The notes beneath the pieces were generated by a model. It worked only from the letters and a program-made list of their open reading frames with translations. It had not been told where the DNA came from and did not search any database. The translations under genes and the position numbers were made by a program. From Gymnodinialimonas ceratoperidinii (GTDB lineage Bacteria > Pseudomonadota > Alphaproteobacteria > Rhodobacterales > Rhodobacteraceae), in NCBI RefSeq assembly GCF_019297855.1, contig NZ_CP079194.1, forward strand, positions 2,467,501 through 2,531,500: a DNA stretch of 64,000 bases, read 5' to 3'. Positions 37,794 to 46,347 of this stretch are shown piece by piece; the first letter of the stretch is position 1; the number at the start of each line of letters is the position of its first letter.

Positions 37794-38720
37794 TCAGCGC
37801 TGGCGGGGGACTGTCGCGGCGGCTTGGGGCGGGGCCGTCTTGGCCTCCAGCCGGGCAATTTCCGCGCGGATGCCGTCACGCAGCAGGCCGGTGATCCGCT
37901 CCAGCCGCGCATCCTTGGGACCGGCGTGGGTTGTCAGCCAGAAGGTGCGGGTCAGCGCCACCGCGTCGGGCAGGACGCGCTGCAATTCCGGAGCCGCAGG
38001 CAGTGCGAAATCATGGACGACCGCCAGCCCGCCGCCGGCACGCGCCATTTCCAGCTGTACCGAGACCGAGGTCGAGGCCAGCGGCACCCGGTCGACGCCC
38101 AGGGTCGAGAGGTAATCGAGCTCGGCGTCGAAAATCATGTCGGGGATGTAGCCGATCATCCGAAGGTTCTTCAGATCGCTCAGAGACTGCGGCGTGCCGT
38201 TGCGGGCGAGCCAATCCTTGGAGGCCGCGAGCGACAGCTTGTAATCGCTCAGCCTCTCCCCTTCCAGCCGGTCGGTCTTGGGCCGGCTGACCGTGATCGC
38301 CAAGTCAGCCTCGCGGCGCGAGAGGTTCACGATTCGCGGCAGGGCGAGGATTTGCAGATCGAGGCCGGGATGCTTCTCGGCGATGCGTGCGCAGACCTGC
38401 GGCAGCAGATAGGTGGCGCAGCCATCGGGCGCGCCGATGCGGATGGCCCCGGAAAGCTGCTCGGCGCTGCCGGTGAGCGCACCGATCCCGCGCGACAGGG
38501 CGGCTTCGGCTTCCTCGGCATGGGTCAGGAGCCGCAGGCCCGCCTCGGTCAGCCGGTAGCCTTGGGGTGATTTCAGGAACAGTGCCGTGCCCGCCGAGGC
38601 CTCCAGCCGCGCAACGCGCCGGGCGATGGTGGCCGGATCCATCCGCAGGCTGCCACGCGCCGCGGTCAGGCTTTCGGCCCGCGCGGTGGCGAGAAATATA
38701 CGCAGATCGTCCCAGTTCAT
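37794..38720 (-). CDS. LysR family transcriptional regulator, divergent from mmsA
   Basis: A 308-residue regulator. The winged helix-turn-helix occupies residues 3-62 (DDLRIFLATARAESLTAARG, RRVARLEASAGTALF), followed by the type 2 periplasmic-binding effector domain. GGAGGGCGCGGCAC precedes the ATG. It is divergent from mmsA with a 119-bp gap containing a palindrome at 38747-38759, so it probably controls methylmalonate-semialdehyde dehydrogenase and itself in response to a valine or inositol breakdown product. The effector is inferred. Confidence 0.85.
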   Translation of the reverse strand: MNWDDLRIFLATARAESLTAARGSLRMDPATIARRVARLEASAGTALFLKSPQGYRLTEAGLRLLTHAEEAEAALSRGIGALTGSAEQLSGAIRIGAPDGCATYLLPQVCARIAEKHPGLDLQILALPRIVNLSRREADLAITVSRPKTDRLEGERLSDYKLSLAASKDWLARNGTPQSLSDLKNLRMIGYIPDMIFDAELDYLSTLGVDRVPLASTSVSVQLEMARAGGGLAVVHDFALPAAPELQRVLPDAVALTRTFWLTTHAGPKDARLERITGLLRDGIRAEIARLEAKTAPPQAAATVPRQR

Positions 38721-38746
38721 GTGCCGCGCCCTCCTGCCATACGCCT

Positions 38747-38759
38747 ATTTTTGCAAAAT
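38747..38759. promoter_or_regulatory. AT-rich palindrome between LysR gene and mmsA
   Basis: ATTTTTGCAAAAT contains the perfect 10-bp palindrome TTTTGCAAAA, 27 bp upstream of the LysR start and 81 bp upstream of mmsA. It is a plausible LysR recognition or autoregulation site. Confidence 0.4.
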
Positions 38760-38839
38760 GACCCTGCGAACCTGTCTCTTTTCCCGGCACAAATGCAAGC
38801 TTATAAGCGCCCCAACGCAACTGCTTTTGGGAGAGAACG

Positions 38840-40339
38840 ATGCAACAGATCGGTCATTGGATTAACGGCAAGCATGTCGACGGCACCTCGGGCCGCACGC
38901 AGGACGTCTGGAACCCGGCCACGGGCGAGGTTCAGGCCAAGGTGGCGCTGGCCTCCAAGGCAGAGCTCGATTCTGCGGTCGATGATGCCGCGAAGGCGCA
39001 GGTGGCCTGGGCCGCGACCAACCCGCAGCGCCGCGCGCGCGTCATGATGAAATTCGTGAGCCTGCTGCACCGCGACATGGATAAGCTGGCCGAGGCGCTC
39101 TCGCGCGAGCACGGCAAGACCATCCCCGACGCCAAGGGCGACGTGCAGCGCGGCCTCGAGGTCGTGGAATTCTGCATCGGTGCGCCCCACAATCTGAAGG
39201 GCGAATTCACCGACGGCGCCGGCCCCGGCATCGACATGTATTCCATGCGCCAGCCCGTGGGTGTGGCCGCCGGCATCACCCCGTTTAACTTCCCCGCGAT
39301 GATCCCGCTGTGGAAGATGGCCCCTGCCCTCGTCTGCGGCAACGCCTTCATCCTGAAGCCCTCCGAGCGCGATCCCTCCGTGCCGATGATGCTGGCGGAA
39401 CTGATGCAGGAAGCGGGCCTTCCCGACGGCGTGTTGCAGGTGATCAACGGTGACAAGGAGAGCGTGGACGCGATCCTCGACAACGAGACGATCTCGGCCG
39501 TGGGCTTCGTGGGCTCCACCCCGATCGCCGAGTACATCTACGGGCGGGGCTGCTCCAACGGCAAGCGCGTGCAGTGCTTTGGCGGCGCGAAGAACCACAT
39601 GATCATCATGCCTGACGCCGACATGGACCAGGCCGCCGACGCGCTGGTGGGCGCGGGCTATGGTGCCGCGGGCGAGCGCTGCATGGCGATCTCGGTCGCC
39701 GTGCCGGTGGGTGAGGAAACCGCCGACCGCCTGATCGAGAAGCTGGTGCCGAAGATCGAAGCCCTGAAGGTCGGCCCCTACACCAGCGGTGACGATGTCG
39801 ATTACGGCCCTGTCGTGACACCGATGGCCAAGGAAAACATCCTGCGCCTCGTGCAGACCGGTGTCGACCAGGGCGCGAAGCTGGTCGTGGATGGCCGCGA
39901 CTTCTCGCTGCAGGGGTATGAGGACGGCTTCTTCGTCGGCCCGCATCTTTTCGACCACGTGACGCCCGACATGGAGATCTACAAGCAGGAGATCTTCGGC
40001 CCGGTCCTCTCGACCGTGCGCGCGGGCTCCTACGAGGAAGCGCTGAAGCTGACCATGGATAACGAATACGGCAACGGCACCGCGATCTTCACCCGCGACG
40101 GTGACGCCGCCCGCGACTTCGCCAGCCGCGTCAACGTCGGCATGGTGGGCATCAACGTGCCGATCCCGGTGCCGCTGGCGTACCACACTTTCGGCGGCTG
40201 GAAGAAATCCTCTTTCGGTGATCTGAACCAGCACGGCTCGGACGCGTTCCGGTTCTACACCAAGACCAAGACCGTGACCTCCCGCTGGCCCTCAGGCATC
40301 AAGGAAGGTGGCGAGTTTACCATTCCCGTCATGGAGTAA
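38840..40339 (+). CDS. mmsA: CoA-acylating methylmalonate-semialdehyde dehydrogenase
   Basis: A 499-residue aldehyde dehydrogenase converting methylmalonate semialdehyde to propionyl-CoA (and malonate semialdehyde to acetyl-CoA), the last step of valine catabolism. Family marks: PFNFPAMIPLWKMAPAL near residue 158, GSTPIAEYIY, and catalytic Cys281 in GAAGERCMA. MmsA-type enzymes lack the general-base Glu of ordinary ALDHs, and here QCFGGAKNHMI stands at that place. GGGAGAGAACG precedes the ATG. A strong terminator follows, so it is monocistronic; acyl-CoA dehydrogenase, hydrolase and mmsB of the same pathway lie 2.6 kb downstream. Confidence 0.93.
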   Translation: MQQIGHWINGKHVDGTSGRTQDVWNPATGEVQAKVALASKAELDSAVDDAAKAQVAWAATNPQRRARVMMKFVSLLHRDMDKLAEALSREHGKTIPDAKGDVQRGLEVVEFCIGAPHNLKGEFTDGAGPGIDMYSMRQPVGVAAGITPFNFPAMIPLWKMAPALVCGNAFILKPSERDPSVPMMLAELMQEAGLPDGVLQVINGDKESVDAILDNETISAVGFVGSTPIAEYIYGRGCSNGKRVQCFGGAKNHMIIMPDADMDQAADALVGAGYGAAGERCMAISVAVPVGEETADRLIEKLVPKIEALKVGPYTSGDDVDYGPVVTPMAKENILRLVQTGVDQGAKLVVDGRDFSLQGYEDGFFVGPHLFDHVTPDMEIYKQEIFGPVLSTVRAGSYEEALKLTMDNEYGNGTAIFTRDGDAARDFASRVNVGMVGINVPIPVPLAYHTFGGWKKSSFGDLNQHGSDAFRFYTKTKTVTSRWPSGIKEGGEFTIPVME

Positions 40340-40366
40340 GTCGGCGCTTTGGCGGTTGGCTATTGT

Positions 40367-40396
40367 GAGGGGTCCTTCGGGACCCCTCATTTTTTT
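40367..40396 (+). terminator. Rho-independent terminator of mmsA (UUCG tetraloop)
   Basis: GAGGGGTCC-TTCG-GGACCCCTC is a perfect 9-bp stem closed by a stable UUCG tetraloop on a C-G pair, followed by ATTTTTTT. It lies 28 bp after the stop codon. Confidence 0.93.
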
Positions 40397-40409
40397 GTAA
40401 GAAGGTGAA

Positions 40410-40471
40410 GGGGCGCTGCCCCTTGCCGCGCTAAAGCACGGCTACCCCGGGATATTTGGAGAACGGGGAAG
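40410..40471 (+). repeat. Intergenic repeat family, composite copy 3
   Basis: The palindrome GGGGCGCTGCCCC is followed by a second hairpin GCCGCGC-TAAA-GCACGGC (one mismatch), then CCCCGGGATATTT and GAACGGGGAAG. The order matches 24586-24656, although the hairpin stem sequence differs. It lies directly after the mmsA terminator. Confidence 0.65.
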
Positions 40472-40505
40472 TGGGGGCGGGTGTCGTGGTGAGGGTGCTG
40501 TGGTG

Positions 40506-40538
40506 AAAAAAAAGCCCCTCGGAGGGAGGTCCGAGGGG
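40506..40538 (-). terminator. Rho-independent terminator of the small secreted protein gene
   Basis: On the minus strand CCCCTCGGA and TCCGAGGGG form a perfect 9-bp stem around a 6-nt loop, followed by C and eight T residues. It lies 45 bp after the stop of the 57-codon gene and supports that gene being real. Confidence 0.92.
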
Positions 40539-40583
40539 TGAAGTCCAACAGGGAGGGTCGTTTGGGAGAAGGGTCGTGGGGGG

Positions 40584-40757
40584 TCAGCGCGTTGTGCCGA
40601 GGCCGCCGGTTTGGGCGCCCGTCCGGGGCGCCGGTGCGGTCAACCCGTCGATCTGGGCGGTGAGACCGGTAGTCGGGCGTTGCGGAGAGGCCTCTGCCAC
40701 CGCGCCGAAGACGAAGCTGGCGACAACAGCGATGCTGAGGATCGAGCGGATGAACAT
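40584..40757 (-). CDS. Small secreted protein, 57 residues
   Basis: A 57-residue hypothetical protein with a clear signal peptide (FIRSILSIAVVASFVFGAVAEA) leaving a mature peptide of about 35 residues rich in Pro, Thr and Gly (SPQRPTTGLTAQIDGL). The ATG at 40757 has AGGA 9 nt upstream, and a strong terminator follows the gene, both supporting expression. No family recognised. Confidence 0.65.
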   Translation of the reverse strand: MFIRSILSIAVVASFVFGAVAEASPQRPTTGLTAQIDGLTAPAPRTGAQTGGLGTTR

Positions 40758-40923
40758 GGCAGTGTCCTTTGCTGAGCGGGTGCTTGGGGGGTCAACGTCA
40801 CCTTGAATGTCTTGTTCCATGGATAGCTTTTGGGCGCCGTCGGAGCGATTGCGGGAAACCCTACCTTCGCGCCGCGGCGGGTCGGGAAACCCTTACCGCG
40901 GTGGAAGGCAGGGTTTTTCGGGT

Positions 40924-41499
40924 TCAGGTCGCCTGCACGGTAACCTCAAGGCCGAAGGCCATGCCGGAAGGCGCGGCATGGGGGCGGACCAGGGCCTGCA
41001 CGCGGTTCGTGGGCGCGTTGCGCAGAGTGGCACCGGCCGAGAGGGCGGCGAGGATCATCGCGGCCACGCCGGCGCCTTGGTACTGATCGCCGCCGATGAC
41101 GGCTGAGGCCTCGGCCTCCAGCCCGCCGTCGACGCGGAACCGGGCGCGGGCCCCTGCGGCTGCGTTGGCGTCGAGGGTCCATGCTGTCTGGTGGCTCGCG
41201 GCCCCGTTGATGCCGTTGAACAGGACGCCGAAGCGGTCGCCGCTCGCTGCGTTGACGAGGCGGGTGATCGCGGCGGGGCCGAATTGGGCGACGATTGCCG
41301 GGCCGGAGGTGAAGGTCATGGAGACGCGGCCGTTGCCGCCGGGGCCAAAGCCCGGGATGTCGGCGCTGCCCGAGGCGGAGAGGCCCGCGGTCTCGATCAG
41401 CGTGGAGCCGGTGGCTCCGGCGCGCGCCGGCAGGCTGGAGAGCGTGAGGATCGCGGGGGCGGAAAGAAGGGTCGTCTTGAGAAAGGCGCGGCGGTTCAT
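40924..41499 (-). CDS. Tat-exported hypothetical protein
   Basis: A 191-residue protein beginning MNRRAFLKTTLLSAPAILT, a twin-arginine signal (RRAFLK) with cleavage likely after PARAGA. The mature part is Gly/Ala-rich beta-type sequence (GFGPGGNGRVSMTFTSGPAIV, VLFNGINGAASHQTAWTLD) without a recognised domain. The ribosome site AAGGAAC precedes the ATG. It lies upstream of the small secreted protein gene on the same strand. Confidence 0.65.
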   Translation of the reverse strand: MNRRAFLKTTLLSAPAILTLSSLPARAGATGSTLIETAGLSASGSADIPGFGPGGNGRVSMTFTSGPAIVAQFGPAAITRLVNAASGDRFGVLFNGINGAASHQTAWTLDANAAAGARARFRVDGGLEAEASAVIGGDQYQGAGVAAMILAALSAGATLRNAPTNRVQALVRPHAAPSGMAFGLEVTVQAT

Positions 41500-41735
41500 G
41501 ATGTGGGTTCCTTGAAATGCGTGGGTCTGAAATGGCTCCGATGCGGAGCGGTGGCCTTTATGTGCCGCAAGACTGCGCGGGCCGCGATTGCGGAAATCCT
41601 GACCGACGCAACCCGCCCGCTGCCGCGTGCCGCGCGGGAGGCTCGGCTGAATCTCGCCGCATCCTCCCCGTCCCGGCCCTTGCCAAGAAAGGGTCGCGTC
41701 GCCACGCTGACGGAAGCAGGAGGAGGGTCTTGGCG

Positions 41736-42866
41736 ATGCGGTTTACCGATGAACATTTCACCCTTGGCATTGAGGAGGAATACCTTCTCGTGGATCAGGA
41801 GAGTTGCGAGCTGGTCGAGGCGCCGGAGGCCTTGATGAAGGCCTGCGTCGACGAGTTGGCCGATCAGGTGAGCCCGGAATTTCTGCAGTGCCAGATCGAG
41901 GTGGGCACCGGTGTCTGCGCGACGATTGCCGACGCGCGGCGGGACCTGCGCCGGCTGCGCAGCTCGGTCGCGGAATGCGCCGGACGCTTCGGCCTCGCGC
42001 CGGTTGCGGTTTCCTGCCACCCCTTTGCCGATTGGAAGGACCAGAGCCACACGGACAAGGACCGTTATAACCAGCTGGCCCGAGACATGGGCAGCGTGAG
42101 TGAGCGGATGCTGATTTGCGGCGCCCATTGCCATGTGGGCCTGCCGTCGGAGAGTGACCGCGTCGATATCATGCGGCAGTTGAGTTACTTCATGCCGCAT
42201 CTTCTGGCGCTGTCGACGTCCTCTCCCTATTGGCAGGGGCGCGATACCGGGCTGGCGAGCTACCGGGTGACGGTGTTCGACAACATGCCCCGCACGGGCC
42301 TGCCGCCGGAGCTGACGTCGATCGACGAATACAAACGGATGGTGGAGCTTCTCATCGAGCTCGACCTGATCGAGGACAGCTCGAAGATCTGGTGGGACCT
42401 GCGGCCCTCGGCGAATTTTCCAACGCTCGAGACGCGGATTTGCGACGTCTCTCCGCGGCTGGAGGATCAGCTTGCGCTGGCGGCACTGATCCAGTGTCTC
42501 ATCCGGATGCTGATGCGGTTGCGCAGGACGAACCAGCGGTGGCGGGTCTACGACCGGTTCCTAATCAACGAGAACCGGTGGCGCGCGCAGAGATACGGCA
42601 ACAAGGAGGGGTTGATCGATTTCGGTCGGGGCGAAGTCGTGCCCTTGCCGGAGCTGGTGGACGAGTTGCTGGCGCTGGTGGAGGAGGATGCCGAGGTGCT
42701 GGATTGCATCGACGAGGTTCAGCGCCTGCGCGATATGGCCCTTGAGACCAGCGCGGATCGGCAGCGCAAGGTCTATGACGGGACCCGCGCGGCAGGCGGG
42801 TCGCACGATGCGGCGATGCGGAGCGTGGTGGCGCATCTGATCGATGAATTCCACATCGATCTGTGA
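41736..42866 (+). CDS. YbdK-type carboxylate-amine ligase (glutamate-cysteine ligase GCS2 family)
   Basis: A 376-residue enzyme of the GCS2 family. [16 protein letters not shown] (residues 8-23) is the metal-binding N-terminus, with [41 protein letters not shown] and [12 protein letters not shown] completing the active site. E. coli YbdK has weak glutamate-cysteine ligase activity; the natural substrates are often unknown. The ATG at 41736 follows AGGAGG; a reading from 41517 would add 73 Arg-rich residues that look non-coding. It sits between secreted-protein genes and the valine operon. Confidence 0.85.
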   Translation: MRFTDEHFTLGIEEEYLLVDQESCELVEAPEALMKACVDELADQVSPEFLQCQIEVGTGVCATIADARRDLRRLRSSVAECAGRFGLAPVAVSCHPFADWKDQSHTDKDRYNQLARDMGSVSERMLICGAHCHVGLPSESDRVDIMRQLSYFMPHLLALSTSSPYWQGRDTGLASYRVTVFDNMPRTGLPPELTSIDEYKRMVELLIELDLIEDSSKIWWDLRPSANFPTLETRICDVSPRLEDQLALAALIQCLIRMLMRLRRTNQRWRVYDRFLINENRWRAQRYGNKEGLIDFGRGEVVPLPELVDELLALVEEDAEVLDCIDEVQRLRDMALETSADRQRKVYDGTRAAGGSHDAAMRSVVAHLIDEFHIDL

Positions 42867-42889
42867 GGAAATCCGCGCCGCGCATCTGC

Positions 42890-42918
42890 TTGCAATACTC
42901 GTGTAACACTCGTTAATT
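42890..42918 (+). promoter_or_regulatory. Candidate promoter of the acyl-CoA dehydrogenase operon
   Basis: TTGCAA (42890-42895) and TTAATT (42913-42918) are 17 bp apart, 38 bp before the operon's first ATG. The inverted repeats at 42909-42932 overlap the -10, as expected for a repressed promoter. Confidence 0.45.
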
Positions 42919-42932
42919 AAACGAGCGTTCAA
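42909..42932. promoter_or_regulatory. Candidate TetR/MerR-type operator before the isobutyryl-CoA dehydrogenase gene
   Basis: Two overlapping inverted repeats: CTCGTT-AATTA-AACGAG (perfect 6-bp arms) and TTAAACG-AG-CGTTCAA (one mismatch). CGTT/AACG half-sites of this kind occur in operators of acyl-CoA-responsive TetR and LiuR-type regulators; no such regulator is in the window, so the factor is unknown. Confidence 0.5.
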
Positions 42933-42955
42933 TTCTGGTGTCGGGGAGGAGTGAC

Positions 42956-44101
42956 ATGGATTTTGCACTGAGCGAGGAAGCGCAGGCCGTCTACGACATG
43001 GCGCGCGCCTTCGGCGAGGCCGAGATCGCCCCCCATGCGCGCGACTGGGAACGCGCGGGCGACATCCCGAAGGAACTCTGGCCGAAGCTGGCGGAACTGG
43101 GTTTCGCGGGCCTCTACGTCAGTGAAGAGAACGGCGGCTCGGGCCTGTCACGGCTGGAGGCGACGCTGGTCTTCGAGGCGCTGTCGGAGTCTTGCGCCTC
43201 GGTCGCGGCATTTCTCTCGATCCACAACATGTGCGCGAAGATGATCGAGAAATTCGGCTCGGACGCGGTGAAGGAGACCTTCCTGCCCCGCGCGCTGAGC
43301 ATGGAGACCGTGTTTTCCTATTGCCTGACGGAGCCGGGATCGGGCTCTGACGCGGCGGCGCTGAAGACGCGGGCCGCGCGCAGCAACGAGGGCTATGTGC
43401 TCAACGGTACCAAGGCGTTCATCTCGGGCGGGGGCTATTCCGACGCCTACATCGTGATGTGCCGCACCGGGGAGGACGGGCCGAGGGGGATCTCGGCGGT
43501 GATCGTCGAGGACGGCGCCGAGGGGCTGTCGTTCGGCGGGCTGGAAGACAAGATGGGGTGGCGGTCGCAGCCGACGCGCGCGGTGCAGATGGACGATTGC
43601 GCGGTGCCGGCCGGCAACCTGCTTGGCGAAGAGGGCAAGGGGTTCCGCTATGCCATGGCGGGGCTCGACGGCGGACGCTTGAACATCGCGGCCTGCTCGC
43701 TTGGGGCGGCGGCGGCGGCGCTGCGCGCGACGCTGGCCTACATGGGCGAGCGCAAGGCCTTCGGCCAGAGCATCGACCAGTTCCAGGCCTTGCAGTTTCG
43801 GCTGGCAGACATGGAGATCGAGTTGGAGGCAGCGCGGGTGTTCTTACGACAGGCCGCCTGGAAGCTCGACCAGGGCGCGCCCGATGCCACCAAGGCCTGC
43901 GCGATGGCCAAGAAGTTCTGCACCGAGGCCGGCTCGCGCATTGCCGACCAATGTCTGCAGTTGCACGGGGGCTATGGCTACCTCGCCGATTACGGGATCG
44001 AGAAGATCGTGCGCGATTTGCGGGTGCACCAGATCCTCGAGGGGACGAACGAGATCATGCGGATGATCGTTTCGCGGCAGATGCTGGCGGATCGCGGCTG
44101 A
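42956..44101 (+). CDS. Acyl-CoA dehydrogenase, probably isobutyryl-CoA dehydrogenase
   Basis: A 381-residue FAD flavoprotein. Three-domain acyl-CoA dehydrogenase: N-terminal helices (residues 1-115), FAD/substrate beta domain with FSYCLTEPGSGSDAAAL near residue 125 and GTKAFISGG, and C-terminal helices with QCLQLHGGYGYLADYGIEK and the catalytic Glu362 in QILEGTNEIMRM. Start at 42956 with GGGGAGGA 5 nt upstream. Its operon partners, a 3-hydroxyisobutyryl-CoA hydrolase-like protein and mmsB, point to oxidation of isobutyryl-CoA to methacrylyl-CoA in valine breakdown. Confidence 0.87.
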   Translation: MDFALSEEAQAVYDMARAFGEAEIAPHARDWERAGDIPKELWPKLAELGFAGLYVSEENGGSGLSRLEATLVFEALSESCASVAAFLSIHNMCAKMIEKFGSDAVKETFLPRALSMETVFSYCLTEPGSGSDAAALKTRAARSNEGYVLNGTKAFISGGGYSDAYIVMCRTGEDGPRGISAVIVEDGAEGLSFGGLEDKMGWRSQPTRAVQMDDCAVPAGNLLGEEGKGFRYAMAGLDGGRLNIAACSLGAAAAALRATLAYMGERKAFGQSIDQFQALQFRLADMEIELEAARVFLRQAAWKLDQGAPDATKACAMAKKFCTEAGSRIADQCLQLHGGYGYLADYGIEKIVRDLRVHQILEGTNEIMRMIVSRQMLADRG

Positions 44102-44130
44102 GGGTGGCACCCGGCGGCGTGGTTGGATTT

Positions 44131-44152
44131 CCGTATTTATGAAAAGATGAAG
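44131..44152 (+). repeat. Intergenic repeat family, copy 4 (22 bp)
   Basis: CCGTATTT, then AT, then GAAAAGATGAAG, inside the valine operon between the acyl-CoA dehydrogenase and the hydrolase gene, ending 16 bp before the TTG start. Only the central two bases differ from copies at 18952, 48661 and 63075. Confidence 0.75.
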
Positions 44153-44168
44153 CCTGAGGGAGGCGCGC

Positions 44169-45203
44169 TTGTCGAAGGACATTGATATTCGCATCGAGGG
44201 ACGCGCGGGACGCATCACGCTGACCCGGCCCAAGGCGTTGAACGCGCTGTCCTACGACATGTGCCTTGCCATCGAAGTCGCGCTGGACGCCTGGGCCGAG
44301 GACGACGCTGTGGCGCTGGTGATGATCGACGCAGAGGGAGAGCGCGCCTTCTGCGCGGGCGGCGATATTCAGGAGATGTACGAGACCGGCACGGCGGGCA
44401 ATTTCGAGTACGGGAGACGGTTCTGGGCCGACGAATACCGGATGAACGCCAAGATGTTCCGGTTTCCCAAGCCGGTGGTGGCCTTCATGCAGGGCTTCAC
44501 CATGGGGGGCGGCGTGGGGATCGGCTGCCATGGCTCGCATCGGATCGTCTGCGAGAGCTCGCAGATGGCGATGCCGGAATGCGGGATCGGTCTGGTCCCG
44601 GACGTGGGGGGCACATTGTTGCTGGCGCGGGCGCCGGGGCGGCTTGGGGAGTACCTGGGCGTGACGGCCACCCGGATGGGTCCGGGGGATGCGATTCATG
44701 CGGAGTTCGCGGATTATTACGTGCCGGAGGCTGAGTGGCCGGCGCTCAAGGCCGAGTTGCTGAGTGGCGATCACGAGGCTGTAGATCGGGCGGCCGCGAC
44801 CCCGCCCGAGAGCACGCTCAAGGAAGCCCAAGCGGGCATCGACCACCTGTTTGGCGGCGAGACCCTGCGCGACGTGTTGATCGATATTGCCCATGCGCCG
44901 TCCGAGATCGGAGAGGCGGCCCTCAAGAAGATGCAGCGGAACTCTCCCCTCGCCATGGCCTGCACGATCGAGCTGGTGCACCGCGCGCGGATGCGCGACG
45001 ATATCGAGCATGCCTTGCGCAACGAGTACCGCTTCACCGCGCGGTCGATGGAGCGGGGCGATTTCCTTGAGGGCATCCGCGCGGCGATCATCGACAAGGA
45101 TCGCTCGCCGAAGTGGAAGCACGCGGCACCGGCGGATGTGACATTGATGGAGGTGGCGCAGATGCTGCAGCCCCTCGGCGCAGATGAATGGAGTATGGAC
45201 TGA
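44169..45203 (+). CDS. 3-hydroxyisobutyryl-CoA hydrolase-like protein (crotonase superfamily)
   Basis: A 344-residue crotonase-fold protein. ERAFCAGGDIQEMYETG near residue 62 and MQGFTMGGGVGIG near residue 113 form the oxyanion hole; MPECGIGLVPDVGGTLLLAR near 140 carries the Glu and Asp of the HIBCH branch, and the C-terminal EGIRAAIIDKDRSPKWKH is diagnostic for 3-hydroxyisobutyryl-CoA hydrolases rather than simple hydratases. It should release 3-hydroxyisobutyrate for MmsB. The start is TTG, with GGGAGG 6 nt upstream. It overlaps mmsB by 1 bp. The hydratase for methacrylyl-CoA is not in this operon. Confidence 0.85.
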   Translation: MSKDIDIRIEGRAGRITLTRPKALNALSYDMCLAIEVALDAWAEDDAVALVMIDAEGERAFCAGGDIQEMYETGTAGNFEYGRRFWADEYRMNAKMFRFPKPVVAFMQGFTMGGGVGIGCHGSHRIVCESSQMAMPECGIGLVPDVGGTLLLARAPGRLGEYLGVTATRMGPGDAIHAEFADYYVPEAEWPALKAELLSGDHEAVDRAAATPPESTLKEAQAGIDHLFGGETLRDVLIDIAHAPSEIGEAALKKMQRNSPLAMACTIELVHRARMRDDIEHALRNEYRFTARSMERGDFLEGIRAAIIDKDRSPKWKHAAPADVTLMEVAQMLQPLGADEWSMD

Positions 45204-46078
45204 TGCGGATCGGATTTATCGGGCTTGGCAACATGGGCGCGCCGATGGCCGCCAACCTCGTCGCGGCTGGGCACGAGGTTATGGGCTTCGACACGACGGC
45301 TGAGGTGCCCGAAGGGGTGGCCTCTGTCGCCAGCGCGGCCGAGGCGGCGGCGGGCGCGGATGTGGTCATCACCATGCTGCCGAACGGCGCCATCCTGCAT
45401 GCGGTGGCAAGTGAGGTCATTCCCGCGATGCCCAAGGGGGCGATCTTCGTCGATTGCTCCACCGTCGAGGTCGACGCGGCCCGCGCGGTGGCGGCGGATG
45501 CGGAGGCGGCGGGCCTCGGTTGGCTGGATGCGCCCGTATCGGGTGGCGTCGGCGGAGCGGCGAGCGGCACGTTGACCTTCATGGTGGGTGGCGGCGAGGA
45601 GGCCTTCGAGACGGTCACGCCGCTCTTCGACATCATGGGGCAGAAAGCGGTGCTCTGCGGCCCGGCGGGCAACGGTCAGGCGGCGAAGATCTGCAACAAC
45701 ATGATCCTCGGCGTCACCATGATCGCGACCTGCGAGGCCTTCGCAATGGCCGACAAACTCGGCCTGTCGCGGCAGGCGATGTTCGACGTCGTCTCAACCT
45801 CCTCGGGGTACAGCTGGACGATGAACGCCTATTGCCCGGCCCCCGGCGTCGGCCCGAAAAGCCCGGCGGACAACGACTATCAGCCCGGTTTCGCGGCGGA
45901 GTTGATGCTGAAAGATCTCGGGTTGGCGCAGGCGGCCGCCGAGGCCGCCGATGCCGACACGCCGATGGGGGAAGCCGCGCTAGCGCTCTATCGGCGCTTC
46001 GTGGAGGACGAAGACGGCCTTGGGCGCGATTTCTCGGCCATGCTGCCGCGTTTCGAGGGCCGCAGTCGCGCGGACTGA
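45203..46078 (+). CDS. mmsB: 3-hydroxyisobutyrate dehydrogenase
   Basis: A 291-residue NAD-dependent dehydrogenase oxidising 3-hydroxyisobutyrate to methylmalonate semialdehyde, the substrate of MmsA. RIGFIGLGNMGAPMAANL (residues 2-19) is the Rossmann start, DAPVSGGVGGAASGTLTFMVGG (near 119-140) the substrate loop, and Lys162 in GQAAKICNNM the catalytic lysine. Its ATG overlaps the hydrolase stop (TGATG). An ATG 15 bp upstream is in frame but would overlap further. Confidence 0.92.
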   Translation: MRIGFIGLGNMGAPMAANLVAAGHEVMGFDTTAEVPEGVASVASAAEAAAGADVVITMLPNGAILHAVASEVIPAMPKGAIFVDCSTVEVDAARAVAADAEAAGLGWLDAPVSGGVGGAASGTLTFMVGGGEEAFETVTPLFDIMGQKAVLCGPAGNGQAAKICNNMILGVTMIATCEAFAMADKLGLSRQAMFDVVSTSSGYSWTMNAYCPAPGVGPKSPADNDYQPGFAAELMLKDLGLAQAAAEAADADTPMGEAALALYRRFVEDEDGLGRDFSAMLPRFEGRSRAD

Positions 46079-46241
46079 GGCGCGGCCCGCTGCTGGTGGA
46101 CGTAGCGCATATATAGTGCCACATGAACGGGCGCCGTGACTTGGGCGCGCGGCTCCCGGTCTATCTTGTTGATACGACCGAGGTATTCGGTCCCCTGCCC
46201 GCTGGCCATTCTACGGTTCGTGCCGCAAATCACCCTCCAAT

Positions 46242-46256
46242 GTAAAAAAGATTTAC
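46242..46256. promoter_or_regulatory. Inverted repeat GTAAA-N5-TTTAC upstream of the DUF2852 gene
   Basis: GTAAAAAAGATTTAC lies 92-106 bp before the DUF2852 start in an AT-rich stretch. A near-identical site (GTAAAAAAAGTTTAC) occurs at 53447-53461 upstream of the TRAP binding-protein gene, suggesting a shared regulator. Confidence 0.4.
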
Positions 46257-46293
46257 TTCGCCCCTTGCGTGGATCGGCAGCCCTCCCATATGA

Positions 46294-46308
46294 GTTAATG
46301 TGATTAAC
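46294..46308. promoter_or_regulatory. Inverted repeat GTTAAT-GTG-ATTAAC upstream of the DUF2852 gene
   Basis: Perfect 6-bp arms around GTG, 40-54 bp before the ATG at 46348, at the usual position of a promoter. The surrounding 60 bp are AT-rich compared with the window. Candidate operator; factor unknown. Confidence 0.4.
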
Positions 46309-46347
46309 ATTTACATTCATGAGCACCCCACCAAAGGAGACACCCCG

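Noticed and set aside
42897..42925. CtrA-type site (TTAA-N7-TTAA) in front of the acyl-CoA dehydrogenase, and similar TTAA pairs near 15308, 20580 and 46294
   Set aside because: None has the 7-bp spacing with the GTTAAC ending expected for CtrA; AT-rich promoters give such half-sites by chance.
46123..46245. 40-codon open frame starting MNGRRDLGAR after mmsB
   Set aside because: No ribosome-binding site and no hydrophobic or domain-like sequence; it lies in a region that looks regulatory.
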